DNA of 64,000 nucleotides, taken from positions 35,749 through 99,748 of the forward strand of contig NZ_JAHTMW010000026.1 in NCBI RefSeq assembly GCF_026236535.1, in the 5' to 3' direction. The notes beneath the pieces were generated by a model, which saw nothing but the letters and a program-made list of their open reading frames with translations, ran no database searches and was not told the DNA's origin. The position numbers and the translations under genes were made by a program. Shown here one piece after another: positions 48,098 to 58,100 of the stretch; position 1 is the stretch's first letter, and the number at the start of each line of letters is the position of its first letter. Origin of the DNA: Streptomyces sp. SKN60 (GTDB lineage: Bacteria; Actinomycetota; Actinomycetes; Streptomycetales; Streptomycetaceae).

Positions 48098-49426
48098 CCT
48101 TTGCTCCGTGCCTGCTGCCGCCGCACGGCCGGCCGACCCGTTCGCCGCATTGCAGTGTGGCGTCTGCATCCCCAGCCCTACGCACAGGACGACGAAACCG
48201 TTTGTGTGCGCGGCATGGTGACTCCCGGTTGCGCCGCAGCCACGTCGCCCACCAGGCCACGTCAATAGGCTTGACCGGAGTGACCTTCGTGATGCTCTGG
48301 CCGCGCCGCGATTGCAGCGAGGCTTCGGCCGGCGCGTGTTTCGGACCCGGAGCGAAGCACCGTTGGCAAGGAGGCGCCAGCAGTGTCACGGGCCGATGTG
48401 GGCTGGTGACACCGAAGAGACACATGTGTTCCCTGGCACCAGCTCCAGGTGCCCACACGGCCGCAGGCGACCTCGTACGGAGCCGACTTAGAACGGTCCC
48501 TGTGCGTGCTGAACGAACTAGGTGCCGCCCCCCACCAGCCCTGTACGGGAAGGAAATTGAGCTGGCCCGGTCAGGACGAGACGAAGTAGCAGAACAAGCA
48601 GGAGATCCGGGGCCGGCTGTCTCCCGGCGGCCGGTGCGACTTGCGGACGATAGCCGCCAGGGCGCGCGAATCGAGACCATCGACGAGCTTGAGCGTTCAG
48701 GGCGACGGCCCTCTCGCAGCCGGCAGCGATGCCGAGGAGAGCACGCAACTCCGAAAGGGCCTGGGCGAGGCTGGGAGCCTCCGAACAGTGCCGCTGTGGA
48801 CTTGGCGGCCCCTTGGTGGTGGTAGTGCCTCGCAATACCTCTCAGGCCCCCGAAGGGGAAGGCTGGGCGCAGGAGTACAGGGATAACCGACGGGGCCACA
48901 GCCAGCGTCGCCACGAATGGTGAGACAACGGCAGGCGGTGGCCTCGAACAGAGCAGCGGACGATCCCGTGCGACTTGCTCACGTAGCGCGCTCGCATCCA
49001 CATCGATCCCCTGGCTACCCCATGTGGCTTGCCTGCCGCTGCTCCCCCGCAAGGATGAAGGCGTCGCGGGTCCGGCATGGCGCCGGATGGCCCGCCGCCA
49101 GCTCGAACGCCTCTCCCTCTCGGGCGCGGGGCAATACTCGAGCCCGGGGATTCGGCCGCACCTGAACAACAACATCCAACCGACGTGGGTGCACAGGTAG
49201 GGGCAGGTGCGCCACAGTCCTGAGCCTCTCACAAGACTTGACAGTGGGCACTTATTCACTTCATAGACGACTATGCGCTATATAAGCCGGTATTTGACGG
49301 TGCTGCCCGTTTGGGTAGCGGTTGCTCAGGCTGCTGAAGAGCCGAAGGCGGAAGGTGTGAACAAGGAACCATGAATCTGATCCCGGTCTCACCAGATCGG
49401 CAGCATCAAGTTCGGATGTGATCACC
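48098..49426. other. No gene recognised
   Basis: A 417-codon minus-strand frame spans most of this stretch but has arginine-rich composition without motifs and looks like a chance frame. On the minus strand near 48700-48800 a frame reads LAQALSELRALLGIAAGCER, and near 48230-48270 VAWWATWLRRNRESP. Both resemble real protein pieces but cannot be assigned. A TTGACA at 49238-49243 with TTCATA 16 bp on could be a promoter for the ATPase gene. Confidence 0.4.
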
Positions 49427-49963
49427 ATGTACGCCACCGACACCAGCCTCACCGGCCCGGCCGGTGGCACCCTCGTGACACAGCGGGCCGCTATCCTGGC
49501 CGCAGCAGAGGGCATCACACCAGACAACCGTCAGGTGCCGGTACAGATCCCCGCGCAACAGCCGTCCTGCAATGACAGGTCGTGGCCTCTTCTGCACCGG
49601 CCTGAGGCAGTGGCTGATGCCCGGCACCGCACCCAGGCCATACTGGAACACTGGCACGTCGCCGAGGACATCACAGACGTGGTGCTCCTCGTGGTCTCCG
49701 AGCTCGTCACCAATGCCGTCGAACACGCCCTTGCACCTGTAGTTCTCCATCTGCACCGCGAACGCGCTGAACACCGCATCTGGATCGGCGTCACTGATGG
49801 CGGCCCCGCCCCGCGCGACGGCGCATGGACCCGCTCGTGTTCCCACGACGAGCACGGCCGCGGCCTGGACCTGGTGAAGGCTCTCTGCGAGGCGCACGGC
49901 ACCTGCGCGCACACCAACGGTCACAGCACCCATTGGGCACGCGTCGCACCGACAGCCGCCTGA
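49427..49963 (+). CDS. RsbW-like ATP-binding anti-sigma type protein
   Basis: This 178-aa protein has a C-terminal HATPase_c_2 domain: N-box LLVVSELVTNAVEHA, G1-box VTDGGPAP and G2-box EHGRGLDLVKAL. Many such small ATPases in Streptomyces act as anti-sigma kinases or sit next to signalling operons. The first 60 residues are not conserved. ATG 49427 is chosen; GTG 49418 is possible. The stop is followed at once by a DUF6192 remnant in the same orientation, so the gene lies at an integration or deletion scar. Confidence 0.82.
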   Translation: MYATDTSLTGPAGGTLVTQRAAILAAAEGITPDNRQVPVQIPAQQPSCNDRSWPLLHRPEAVADARHRTQAILEHWHVAEDITDVVLLVVSELVTNAVEHALAPVVLHLHRERAEHRIWIGVTDGGPAPRDGAWTRSCSHDEHGRGLDLVKALCEAHGTCAHTNGHSTHWARVAPTAA

Positions 49964-50370
49964 TTGGGCGTCGCGGCGACAGCCGCGGCCAGCCTGCTGC
50001 GCCGACCGGACGTCGCATTCCGGGCGATGAGCGACGACACGGCCCGCTTTCAGGTCAACCATGCCCAGGCCCGAGCGGTCCGGTAAGCCCGTGAGCACTT
50101 CGAGACCACCGCCCCGGTCGCCCCAGCGGTTGCCGGATCGAGCGGACGGTGGAGTTCCTGGAGCTGGTCACAGCCTGCCGCTCCGTCGTCGCGGCGGCCG
50201 GCCGCACGGTTCCCGGGCTGCGGGACCGTCAGCTGTCGGGCGACGAGCGGGTGATCGTGCACGAGAACGTCGCCCGGGTGCGGGCCACACTCGACTGGAT
50301 CGAGCAGGCTGTGGACACCGGCAAGGTCGACATGGACGAGGAGCTCGCCCGTCTGCTGAAGGGCGAGTAG
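49964..50370 (+). pseudogene. DUF6192-family protein, C-terminal remnant
   Basis: Directly after the ATPase stop the strand reads SLLRRPDVAFRAMSDDTARF, then after a frameshift near 50095 VEFLELVTACRSVVAAAGR and VRATLDWIEQAVDTGKVDMD before TAG 50368-50370. This matches the C-terminal part of DUF6192 proteins found with RacP in Streptomyces. The N-terminal half is missing. Confidence 0.7.
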
Positions 50371-50372
50371 TC

Positions 50373-50790
50373 GTGGGCCTCGCGTCTGGGCGGCGGGGAG
50401 ACGCTGCCCGGCGGCACGCAGACACCGTCTGCTTCGTCGTGTCCAAAGCCTGCCCGGCGGGGCTGGAGTTCCATCAGCTCACCCTGGCCAGCGGCCTGTC
50501 ACCCAGCCAGGGCCGCTCAGGTCTCGCCGCGCTGAAGGACGAGGCGGGATCGCAGGGCTGGCACCCGCTGATCTGGACCCGCGTGAACGGCTACCAGCTC
50601 GGCGCCGAACGGGCCGCGCTGGAGGCATACGAACGGGCCGTCGTCTCGGAGAAGCTGACCGAGTTCCGCCGGTTCATCACCGGGACCGTCGCACCGCACG
50701 CCGCCCACCCGAACGACAAATGGGGTACGGCACATCGTCGCCCAGCTCAACTCCATCGAATCGACCCTGGACGTCATCGCCACCGCCTGA
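50373..50790 (+). pseudogene. RacP-like protein, frameshifted near its end
   Basis: From GTG 50373 the frame contains DTVCFVVSKACPAGLEFHQL, LASGLSPSQGRSGLAALKDE and YERAVVSEKLTEFRRFITGT, typical of RacP. Near 50720 the frame shifts, and the expected end VAQLNSIESTLDVIATA reads in another frame to a stop at 50788-50790. It follows the DUF6192 remnant by 3 bp, the usual gene order. Confidence 0.72.
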
Positions 50791-50799
50791 CCGGCCAGG

Positions 50800-51500
50800 C
50801 TCTTCCAGCTTCGCGGCCGACCGGCCGCGAAGCTGGAGAACGGGCTCTGATCGAACCACTGCTGCCGGCCCCGCCTGCGAAACCCGTGGCGGGGGCCGGC
50901 CGGAGAAGTATCCTCGCCGCGAGATCGTCGACGCGATCCGCTACGTGGTCGACACCGGTTGCAAATGGGCGGGCGTTACCTGCGGCTATCCGCCCTGGCG
51001 GCACGGTCTGGGGCTTCATGGCCCGCGGGGCCGCCTGCGGCGTGATCGGCCAGATCCGCGACCACCTCGCCGGGCGGATACGCCGCGAGATGGGCATGGC
51101 TCTCCGGGCTGTCGCCGCCATCATCGACTCCCAGTCCGTGAAGGCGGCCTCCACGGTGGGCAAGGACTCCCGCGGCTACGACGCAGGCAAGAAGATCAAC
51201 GGACGCAAACGTCACCTGGTCTGGACTCGCGCGGCCTCCCACTGATGGTGATGGTCACCCTAGCCGATCTCCACAACCTGACGGTCAAGACCGTCAGGTG
51301 GCCGAGGGATGCATCCGGATTCGTCATCCTCCCCCGCCTCTGTGTCAGGGAACGCGCCCTGACCTGGATGATGAACGCCCGCCGGCACACACGTGACTAC
51401 GAACGCCTTTGTCCAGCGCTCCGAAACCCTCAGCATCTGGGCTGCGATCACAACGCTTCGCGGCAGCGCCACCAACGCTGCTGGTCTCTTCCGTGAGATC
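50800..51500 (+). pseudogene. IS5-family transposase, several frameshifts
   Basis: Pieces are ALIEPLLPAPPAKPV, GRPEKYPRREIVDAIRYVVD, TVWGFMARGAACGVIGQIRD, IIDSQSVKAASTVGKDSRGY, and the tail WMMNARRHTRDYERL. They lie in all three frames. The middle of the DDE domain is shortened. Confidence 0.85.
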
Positions 51501-51850
51501 CGCGAACGCGGCTACCGCGGAAGCCGCGTCGTCGTGACCAAGGACATCGCGGCCCTCCGCGCCGGCACTGCAGCCCCGGAACCCGCCCAGCCGATACCCA
51601 GCCCTCGCCGGATCACCACCTGGATCATGCGCCACCCCGACACCCTGACCGACAGCCAGCGCAAACACCTCGAACGCATCCTGGACGCCTGCCCTGATCT
51701 CGCCATGGCCCACGACCTCGCCCAGGAGTTCAGCACCATCGCCCGCGAACGCCGCGGCCGCAACCTCACCCACTGGATGGCGTGCGCCCTTGATCAGGGA
51801 CCACAACCGGTCCAGGGCTTCGCCGCACGCGTGCATCCGCAGGACGGTCC
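51470..51850 (+). pseudogene. ISL3-family transposase internal remnant
   Basis: AAGLFREIRERGYRGSRVVV, SPRRITTWIMRHPDTLTDSQ and HLERILDACPDLAMAHDLAQ match the middle of ISL3 transposases. It is fused to the IS5 tail on the left and an IS256 tail on the right. Confidence 0.75.
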
Positions 51851-52056
51851 CGGCCCGCAGACACTTCCCGAACGAGGCCACCGCACTCAAGTGCGTGTAC
51901 ATGGCGCTGATGTCCACTGGACCCGACGGGCAAGGGCCGCAGGCGGTGGACCCTGCGCTGGAAGGCACCGCTCAACGCCTTCCAGATCGCCTTCGAGGGC
52001 CGCCTCACCCCGGCCGCCAACTACCCCCTCAACAACCAAGATCAGCCGTTAAATTG
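51850..52056 (+). pseudogene. IS256-family transposase C-terminal remnant
   Basis: FPNEATALKCVYMALMSTGP, then after a frameshift KGRRRWTLRWKAPLNAFQIA and NYPLNNQDQPLN with a stop, the end of an IS256 (mutator) transposase. Confidence 0.75.
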
Positions 52057-52088
52057 ACACACCCCCAGCGATTCCCTTGGGAGATGAA

Positions 52089-52159
52089 TCCCTAAGAATG
52101 CCCGTCGGGATGATCACGGAATCCACCGCGATCATCCCGACGGGAATGTTACTTAGGGA
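52089..52159 (-). terminator. Long hairpin terminator of second RHS gene
   Basis: CCCGTCGGGATGATC (52101-52115) pairs perfectly with 52130-52144. An outer stem TCCCTAAG (52089-52096) with CTTAGGGA (52152-52159) extends it and covers the RHS stop codon at 52149. Confidence 0.8.
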
Positions 52160-55100
52160 GGAGTGCCCGCGTGGCTGCTATTGAGTGCATCAGGTGGTCA
52201 TGATACTCCCAATATTGTTCGACCGATGAGAATCCCAGCCTTGCGGCACCGGCCGATATTGAAGTCCCTGGCGACAGTGTTACGCGGGAGAATTCAGACT
52301 CCAGTGCAGTTAGAGTTTGGCGAATTGACTGGCTTCGATCGATTGCGGCTTGAATTTCAGCTGCAGCAGAGCCTCCATTTTTCGTAACTATTTGCTGTAC
52401 GACTTTTTCGGCTACTGCTTGGCATTTTTCGGGGTTGGTGGCGCATGCTCCGGCCGCGACTTCGCCGGCGGCGACGGTGGCTCCAGTGCCGCTGGCGCCG
52501 GCGACGGTTGCGCTGGTGGCAGCTGCGTCGGAGGCTGCGATTTCGGCTTGGATACCAGCGATGGAGGCAGGGGTGACGGGGGCAGTGGCGCCATTGGTGT
52601 AGATGGCGAGGAGAACCCATTCGGCGTAGGCGGCGCCTGTCAGGACGTACTGGAGGCCGGCCTTGACCTTCTCGACAGTGGCGATTTTCTCGTTGAGGGC
52701 CTTTTGCTTAGCATCGGCTTCGCGCGAGATGTCGGATCCGGGATTGGCCGCGAAGACGACGGACAGGTGGCTTGGGTCAGCGCCGGTGTTGCAGTTGAGG
52801 AGGCAGACGTATCCGCCGGTGGTGGTCTTTTTGACGGGTGCAGGCGTGGGGTTATGGTGTGCAGCTTTGTATTGATCGCGGAATGCGGCGGCGAAGAAGG
52901 CTTCCCGGGTTTGTTTCCAGGCAGCGCGGGCGACGGTTTCGTTCTGTTCCCAGGTGCTGGTCTGGTCGTAGGTGGCGCCGAGGACGGTGGTTCCCTTGGG
53001 GGTGTACCAGCCGCCGGCGGTGCTGGTGGGGGTCTTGGCGCCGGTGCCGGGTTCCTCGCAGGGGCCGGTGATGACGAAGGCGCAGGTGAGGTAGCCGGTG
53101 GGGTCGATGTTATTGGTGGGGTTGTTGTTGACGTAGACGTAGGGGTTGTAGGCCTGGGAGTTGGTGGTGTCGGCGATGTAGGGGTCGGGGGTGAGGAAGC
53201 GTTGCTGGGTGGGGTCGTAGATGCGGCCGGTCATGTTGATGAGGCCGGTGGGGTCGGTTTCGTGGCCGGTGTAACCGTGGGTCTGGTGGGTGGGGTTGGT
53301 CGTGAGGGGGGTTCCGTCGGGGTTGACGGGAGCGCCCCAGGGGTCGGTGAGGGTGGTGTTGGTGGTGGTGCCGGTGGTGTTAAGGGTGGCGTTGGTGGAG
53401 CCGAGGAGGTCGGTGAGGGCGTAGGTGGTGGTGGGGGTGGTGCCGTTCCATGTGATCTGGGCGACGGGGCCGTCGGGGCTGTCGATGGTGTAGGTCTGGG
53501 TGGTGGTGGGGGGGGTGGTGCCGGTGGTGGTGCGCTGTTCGAAGAGGCCGCCGGGGGTGAGGGTCATGCCGGCGGGGTCGAGGGCAGCGATGCGGTGGCC
53601 GAAGGCGTCGTAGAGGTAGGTGGTGACCTTGCCGTCCTTGTCGGTGATGGTGCGGGGGAGGTCGTCGGCGGTGTAGGTGGTTTTGCGCAGGGTGGTGCCG
53701 GCTTCGTCGGTGACGGTGGTCTGGCGGCCTTCGCTGTCGTAGTCGTAGCTCATGACGCCGCCGGTGGTGCCGGCGTCGTTGGTGGCGAGCAGGTGCGGGC
53801 GGGCGAGGCCGCCGGTGTCGGGTTTGCCGTAGGTGCGGTCCTGGCCGGCGGGGGTGATGTTGCCGAGGGTGTCGTAGGTGTAGCCGTGGTCGATGGCCTG
53901 AGCGGTGCCGTTTTGGAGGTTCCAGTTGGTGAGCCGGTCGAGGGTGTCGTAGGTGTAGGTCTCGGTGCGCTTGCCGCGGGTGTCGTCCTGGGTGCGGGTC
54001 TTGACGCGGCCGTTGTCGGTGTAGGTGTAGGCGAGGTCGAGGCGCTTGGCGGAGCCTTGGGCGGCGCTGGTGGTGGCGGTGATGTTGGTGGTACGGCCGG
54101 TGCCGTTGGGGTCGTAGGCACGGGTGATGGACGTGCCGTTGCCGAGGGTGGCGGAGGCGAGGTCGCCGGCCGGCTTGCGGGAGCCCACGGTCCACAGGGT
54201 CTGCGGGCTGCCGGTAGTGGGGCTGGTGATGTTGTGGCCGCCGCCGGTGGTGTCGGTGAGGGTCTTCAGCTGGCCGGCGGTGTTGTAGCCGTAGGTGATG
54301 GTGAAGGCGTTGCCACCGGCGCGGGTGCGGCCGGGGGCGTCGGGGTAGGTGAGTGTGGCGGCACGGCCGGAGGAGTCGTAGGTGGTGTCGGTGGAGTACC
54401 TGGTGCCGCTGACCGTCCAGTCGGTGCCGGCGGGGCGGCCCTGGGCGTCGTAGCGGAACGCGGTGGTGATGTTGTCGGCCTGGTTGGTGGCGGTGGCCAT
54501 CTGGCCGATGCCGTGAGCGGCGGTGTCCCACTCGTAGGTGGAGGTGCCGTCCTCGCTGGTCTGGGAGATCTTGCGGCCCAGGTCGTCGTACGTGAACGAG
54601 GTGGTGTGGCCGGACTTGGCGTGGGTTTCGTCGCGGACCAGGCCGGTGCCGTAGTAGTGGGTGGTGGTGGTGCCCTTGTCCGGGTCGTCGATGCTGGTGC
54701 GGCGGCCGCGGACGTCGTAGCCGAAGACGGTGGTGTTGCCCTTGTCGTCGGTGGTCTTGGCGAGCAGGCCGAACGGTGCGTAGCCGAAGGTGGTCGGGAC
54801 TGCGGTGGTGGTGGAGCCGCTGGTGAGGTAGCTGGTGCTCTTGGTCATGCGGCCGTCGAGGTCGAAGGAGATCTCCTTCTTGAGGCCTGCCGCATCGGTG
54901 GTGGTGGTTTTGGAGAAGGTGTTGTCAGTGGTGATGGTCTTGCCGTCCGGCAGGATCGTTTTGATCGGCCGGTCCAGGGTGTCGTACTCGTAGCGGGTGG
55001 TGCCGCCGGGGGCGGCGGCGGTCTCGGACGCCTTGCGGCCGAGGAGGTCATAGGCGGTGGTGCTGGTGGCCGTGTTGCCATCGAAGGCGGTGGCGCCGGA

Positions 55101-58100
55101 GGAGACCGCGCGGCCCAGCGGGTCGGTGGTGACCTTGGTGGTGGTGCCAGCCTTGGTGGTGGTGACGGTCTGGCCGTTGCTGCCGCCGGTCACCGGTGTG
55201 CGGGCGTAGGAGATGGTGGTGTCGGCCTCGCCGGCGGTCTTGAGGGTCAACGGCCGGCCGAGCTGGTCGTAGGTGGTGGTGGTGATCCGGCCGTTGACGT
55301 CCTCGGATGCGAGGGTCACTCCGTAGCCGGGATGGGTGATCATCCAGGTGGAGGGCCTCATCTCGGCCACGTCGTGCTCGCTCCAGACCAGGGAGGGGTA
55401 GATCTCCTCGTCGGGCTGGTTCTCGAAGACGGGCTTGTACTCGGTGTGGGTGACCGCATTCGGCCGGTGCGGCGTAGACAGCGTGGTCGTGGTGAGCACG
55501 CCAAGCGCGTCGTAGCCGTAGGTGGTGGTCTGCTTGACGTCGTCGGCGTCGGGGTCGGTGTTGTTCTTCTCGACCTCGACCATGTCCAGGCGGCCGTAGT
55601 CATCGAAGTGCGAGGTGCTGGAGCGGCTGCTGGTGGTGCCGTCGGGTTCGGTTGCGGTGACGGTGGCGGTGTTCGGCAGGCCGATCAGCCACGGCGTGGT
55701 GCGGTTGTCGTAGCCGGTGACGGTCACTTCCTTGGTGCCACCGGTGGTCTCCACCGTGTGGCTGGTGGTGTTGCCGAAACCGTCGTCGTGCTTGTCGGTG
55801 ACGGTGGTCTTGCGCAGGATCGTCGCCCCGGCCTCGTTCACGCCGCCCACGTGCCGGGTCGCGGTGACACCGGGCTCGTCCAGGCCGCGCCACTCGATGC
55901 TGACGGGCTGTTCCCACTCGGTGGTGGTCGACCCGGCGGGCAGCACCGCATACGTGGTACCGGCGTTCATCTTCACCGTGTCGTCGGTGTAAACGGTGTG
56001 CACGATCCGGGCAGTGGCTTTGGTCGCCAGATTCGCGACCTGCTGGTCAGTGAGGATCGGCTGGACCGTGAGCACGTCCTTGGCCTTGCCCACGCCCGGG
56101 TGGAACACCCCGTCGGTCAGCGTCCGCACGTCGAACGTGGTGATCGTCTCCGCGTTCCGCAACGGCTCCCAGGTCCGCATCTCACCGAACCCGACGAAGC
56201 CCGTGCGCACATCGGCGACCGGGTCCTCAAACGCGTAATACGTGCCGACCGGCTTCACGTCCTGCGCGGAGGCGGCCATGCTGTGCGCCCGCGACTGCAC
56301 CGAGCGGACCACGGTCCGCCCGTGCCGCAGACACACCAGCGGGAATGCCGCCGCGCAATTCTGCACGTTGCCCATCTGGTCCGGATGCTCGGTCCAGGAC
56401 GTCTTGTAGCCGATCTCCTCGTTCGGCCACGGGGTGTCCGCGTCGGTGACCGACACCATCCGGTCCGCCTGCGTGCGCGCGTCCTGAACAGCCACCTTGA
56501 GCACGCTGTTGTCGATCCAGGCCATGTCGGTGCGGCCGTCGCCGTTGAAGTCGCCCAATTGCGTGCCCGGGTACCGGCCGGACACGCCCTTGTCACCGGT
56601 CGCGGCGGCCAGCTTGCCCCAGCCGGTGAACGTACCGTCGCCGTTGGACAGCGCCACGTCCGTCTCAACACCGTTCAACCCGACCAGTACCACATCGTCC
56701 CGGCCGTCGTTGTCGACATCCGCCACCCGCATGTCACCCGCGGCCAGCGTGATCGCAGGACCTACGGCAAGACCCCGCCCGGTGTTGAACAGCACCCGGA
56801 AGTCGATCGCAATGTTGTCCTCGTGCCGGACCAGAAAGTCCGGCAGGCCGTCACCGTTGAAGTCACCCGAGACCGCGGAACTCATCGCCCAGAACGACGT
56901 CTTCCCGCCGACCTGCTTGCTCATCGGCTCGACCTTCAACCCGCCCGCGTCATCCAGCTTCACCGAGAACAGGCTGGTGTTGTCGCACTCCGAGGTGAGC
57001 GGCACGTTGTTGTTCGGGTCGGGGCCCGTCTCGGAGTAGAGCTTGCCGACCAGCTCGCCCCGGCCGTCGCCGTCCATGTCGACGACCCGCACATCGCACA
57101 GCGAGGCGTTCATCGCCCCCGTCAACTGGTTGCCGAAACTCGTCGCCGCCGCGGTGGAGGTGTTCAACCGCGCCGTGAACGGCGCCGCCGGCAGAGTCGT
57201 CCCCGCCGTCGGCCGCGATCCGAGCTCCTGCGTCACCGTGTCCGCACGGCCGTCCCCGTTCAGGTCGACCTGCGACGTGCGGATCCGGTCCGCCGCAGCA
57301 CCGGCCGGGAGCGAACCGCCCGCTGACTTGAACGTGTGCGACGCCTCATCCCACCGCAGACCCGACAAATGGGCACCGCCGGCGTCCGAGTACGACTCGG
57401 CGAACTCGGTCCGCCCGTCCCCGTCAAAGTCGAATGGCAACGACCCGGACAGCACCCCGTTGTCGTGCCACTCCCCCGCATTGTCCAGACGGAACGCCGA
57501 GTCCAACGGCGCAACCGTCGACCCCGTCCGCTTCCCCAGCCGGATCCAGTGCTGTACCCCCAGCCCGACCGCGTCCGACTCGCCGCCCGGGGTCACCACC
57601 ACATCGTCGACGCCATCGCCGTTGAAGTCTCCGGTCTGCATCGCCGCCGGCTTGCCACTCAGACCCGACTGCCAGCCAGATGGTGTGGCAAGGGTGGATG
57701 TGGTGAACGACGGAAACCTGGACGGATCGCTGTAGTCGAACTTCTTCGCCCGCGAACACGAACCCGACGACGGACCACACAGAGCAGCCGACGCCAGCAT
57801 GCTGTGTCCTGACTTGCCCGACTTGTAGCCGATGTTGTATTGCCACACCAGCGCGGTCGCGTCCGGGTTCGGGGCGTACATGTCGATCGACTTGATGCGC
57901 TTGCTCGACTCGATGCGCACGCCAGTGCCGTAGGTGAACGACTTGTCTGCGCGGTCCTCGTAGGTGAACTCCACCTTCCGTACACCGGCCCGGCCACCCG
58001 CGCCGTGCGTGTAGGTGATCCGCTGCGGCAGATGCGCATCGTCCGGCGTGTACTCGAACCGCGTCTCGTTGCCCGACCGGTCCGCCTCCACCGACAGCAG

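Noticed and set aside
48006..49259. 417-codon minus-strand frame upstream of the fourth LAL gene
   Set aside because: Arginine- and proline-rich composition, no family motif, and it covers the LAL operator and start.
52350..57326. 1,658-aa plus-strand frame rich in Gly and Val opposite the second RHS gene
   Set aside because: It is the complement of the Thr/Pro-rich RHS repeats; composition and lack of motifs show it is not a gene.
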